Origin: Bacteroidia bacterium
GTDB lineage: Bacteria; Bacteroidota; Bacteroidia; NS11-12g; UBA9320
NCBI GenBank assembly: GCA_022425465.1
Contig: JAKMFK010000258.1
Coordinates: 1-5,244 of the forward strand
DNA: 5,244 bases
Reading direction: 5' to 3'
Part shown: positions 4,199 through 5,244 of the stretch, piece after piece
Layout: every line of letters begins with the position of its first letter
How positions within the stretch are numbered: the first letter of the stretch is position 1
Translations under genes and position numbers: made by a program
Notes under the pieces: model-generated
What the model saw: only the letters and a program-made list of their open reading frames with translations
Told to the model about the DNA's origin: nothing
Database searches by the model: none

Positions 4199-5244
4199 TC
4201 AATATACTAGCTTGAAGTCTACTCGTCGATTGAAGGCTCTTCCCTTAGCAGTCGAATTATCTGCAACCGGCTTAGACTCTCCATAACCTACTGCTGACAT
4301 ACGACTTTCCTCAATTCCTTGCGTGACTAAATATCGTTTAACAGCATCTGCTCGGTTCTGAGAAAGAACTAAATTATTTGCATCATCACCTTGATTGTCT
4401 GTGTGACCTTCTATGATTACTTTAGCTTCTTTATATTCTTTCATAATCCCAGCTAGAATATTTAAATTTTCAAAAGATTCTGATTTTATAATTTCCTTGC
4501 CACTTTCAAAGAATATTCCTTTAGCTGCAAGTCTTATTTTTTCTTTAACTTCTTCTTTTATTTCAGGACAACCTTTATTTTCAACAATTCCAGGTGTAAC
4601 GGGACAAACATCAACATGATCATATACTCCGTCACCGTCTGAATCTGGACATCCTTGTCCTTCTACTGGACCCGCTTTTAATGGGCATTTATCCTCTGCG
4701 TCAGTGATACCATCACCATCAGAATCTGGACATCCATTAAATGCTGCCAAACCTGGAACTTTTGGACACTTATCCTCTGAATCAATAATGCCGTCACCAT
4801 CCGAATCTGGGCATCCGTTGAATGCAGGTAAACCTGGAACTTTTGGACACTTATCATCCTCATTAATAACCCCATCGTTATCATCATCCATTGGGCATCC
4901 TACAGTGTCAACAGCATAATTTGTAGGTGTATTCGGGCAAATATCGAAGTCATCGCTTATGCCATCTCCGTCCTCATCTTTGATTTTGTATGAACTTCCG
5001 CCATCTCCACCAAAGTTAAACACTAACCCAAATGAATGATATGCATAAATATCGTGCAATGGCTTATTACCTTCTTGGGCACTGTTTAAACGTGCACCAG
5101 CTACAACATATGGACTGGCATCATAATTATCATCGAATGAGTAGTTGAACTGTTCACTTATTACTAAATCAATAGCATCAGAAACTGCTATTTTAAGTCC
5201 TAAACCTGCATTCCAATGAGATGCAATCCAAAATCTATCTTGTC
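4199..5244 (-). CDS. OmpA-family outer-membrane protein with thrombospondin type 3 repeats (N-terminus beyond window)
   Basis: The frame stays open from the right edge to the TAA at 4199-4201, giving 347 visible residues. The first Met-like codon inside (TTG at 5059) is internal, not the start. The visible order is: the end of a beta-barrel domain with alternating hydrophobic strands (HWNAGLGLKIAVS, DLVISEQFNYSF, YVVAGARLN, YHSFGLVFNFG), then five calcium-binding thrombospondin type 3 repeats of the D.DGDG..D..D.CP type between 4565 and 4978, then a C-terminal OmpA peptidoglycan-binding domain from about 4540 to 4202. The last contains GIFFESGK, IIEGHTDNQGD, LSQNRADAVKRYL, VGYGESKPVADN and FNRRVDF. 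The Asp in HTDNQGD and the Arg in NRRVDF are the expected diaminopimelate-binding residues. The protein should sit in the outer membrane with its C-terminus tethered to peptidoglycan and the repeats as a rigid periplasmic spacer. A strong terminator follows its stop. The signal peptide lies outside the window. Confidence 0.95.
   Translation of the reverse strand, partial: QDRFWIASHWNAGLGLKIAVSDAIDLVISEQFNYSFDDNYDASPYVVAGARLNSAQEGNKPLHDIYAYHSFGLVFNFGGDGGSSYKIKDEDGDGISDDFDICPNTPTNYAVDTVGCPMDDDNDGVINEDDKCPKVPGLPAFNGCPDSDGDGIIDSEDKCPKVPGLAAFNGCPDSDGDGITDAEDKCPLKAGPVEGQGCPDSDGDGVYDHVDVCPVTPGIVENKGCPEIKEEVKEKIRLAAKGIFFESGKEIIKSESFENLNILAGIMKEYKEAKVIIEGHTDNQGDDANNLVLSQNRADAVKRYLVTQGIEESRMSAVGYGESKPVADNSTAKGRAFNRRVDFKLVY
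4565..4978 (-). repeat. Thrombospondin type 3 coding repeats within ompA, period 81 nt in the middle copies
   Basis: Five Asp-rich units of the form D.DGDG..D..D.CP....... GCP follow one another in the OmpA-family gene. The two central units are 27 residues each, and both contain KCPKVPGL.AFNGCPDSDGDG. Similarity extends to the DNA: the 26 nt at 4749-4774 recur exactly at 4830-4855, an offset of 81 nt, and 4791-4820 closely resembles 4710-4739. The outer units are more diverged and differ in length. The DNA identity suggests duplication of a single unit more recently than the others. Confidence 0.9.

Noticed and set aside
4413..4619. Plus-strand open frame opposite the OmpA C-terminal domain
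   Set aside because: It is the antisense shadow of a strongly conserved coding domain.
4678..4919. Open frames on both strands across the ompA repeats (4678-4887 minus, 4704-4919 plus)
   Set aside because: They are out-of-frame shadows produced by the 81-nt repeats and have repetitive, non-protein-like composition.

Overview
The window looks like ordinary chromosomal DNA from a member of the Bacteroidota, probably a marine or flavobacterial-type lineage. The base composition is AT-rich, and none of the visible starts has a clear Shine-Dalgarno sequence, as is usual in that phylum. Several genes are of Bacteroidota type: a DUF6787-like small membrane protein, an OmpA porin with thrombospondin type 3 repeats, an Mrp/ApbC ATPase without the C-terminal CxxC, and a hypothetical protein with a conserved C-terminal domain. 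The phylum assignment rests on remembered protein families, not on a search.

Layout, left to right. Positions 1-430 (minus) hold the N-terminus of a ComEC/Rec2-type DNA-uptake membrane protein cut off by the window edge. Just upstream of it on the same strand is a Bacteroidota hypothetical protein (443-1021, possibly from 1063). This gene diverges from tdk (1081-1647, plus), the only plus-strand gene. tdk converges on a UbiA-like integral membrane protein (1625-2506, minus), and the two reading frames overlap tail to tail by 23 nt. Continuing on the minus strand come a NifU C-terminal-domain Fe-S scaffold (2499-2729), an Mrp/ApbC P-loop ATPase (2753-3760) and a small two-helix membrane protein (3753-4070). 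A 128-nt intergenic region (4071-4198) carries a perfect 28-bp palindrome followed by a T-run. This is the terminator of an OmpA-family outer-membrane protein whose N-terminus lies beyond the right edge (4199-5244, minus).

Transcription units, inferred from spacing: (a) DUF6787-like -> mrp -> nfu -> UbiA-like, with 8-nt overlaps or a 23-nt gap, forms a compact operon. Its two middle genes make a plausible Fe-S cluster carrier pair (scaffold plus ATPase carrier), and its outer two encode membrane proteins of unclear role. (b) The hypothetical gene -> comEC. (c) tdk alone. (d) ompA, ending at a strong intrinsic terminator.

I found no mobile element, CRISPR array, tRNA or rRNA, and no evidence of a new defence or other exotic system. 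The points most worth a second look are the company the UbiA-like and DUF6787-like membrane proteins keep in an Fe-S operon, the absence of the Mrp CxxC motif, and the tdk/UbiA antisense overlap.
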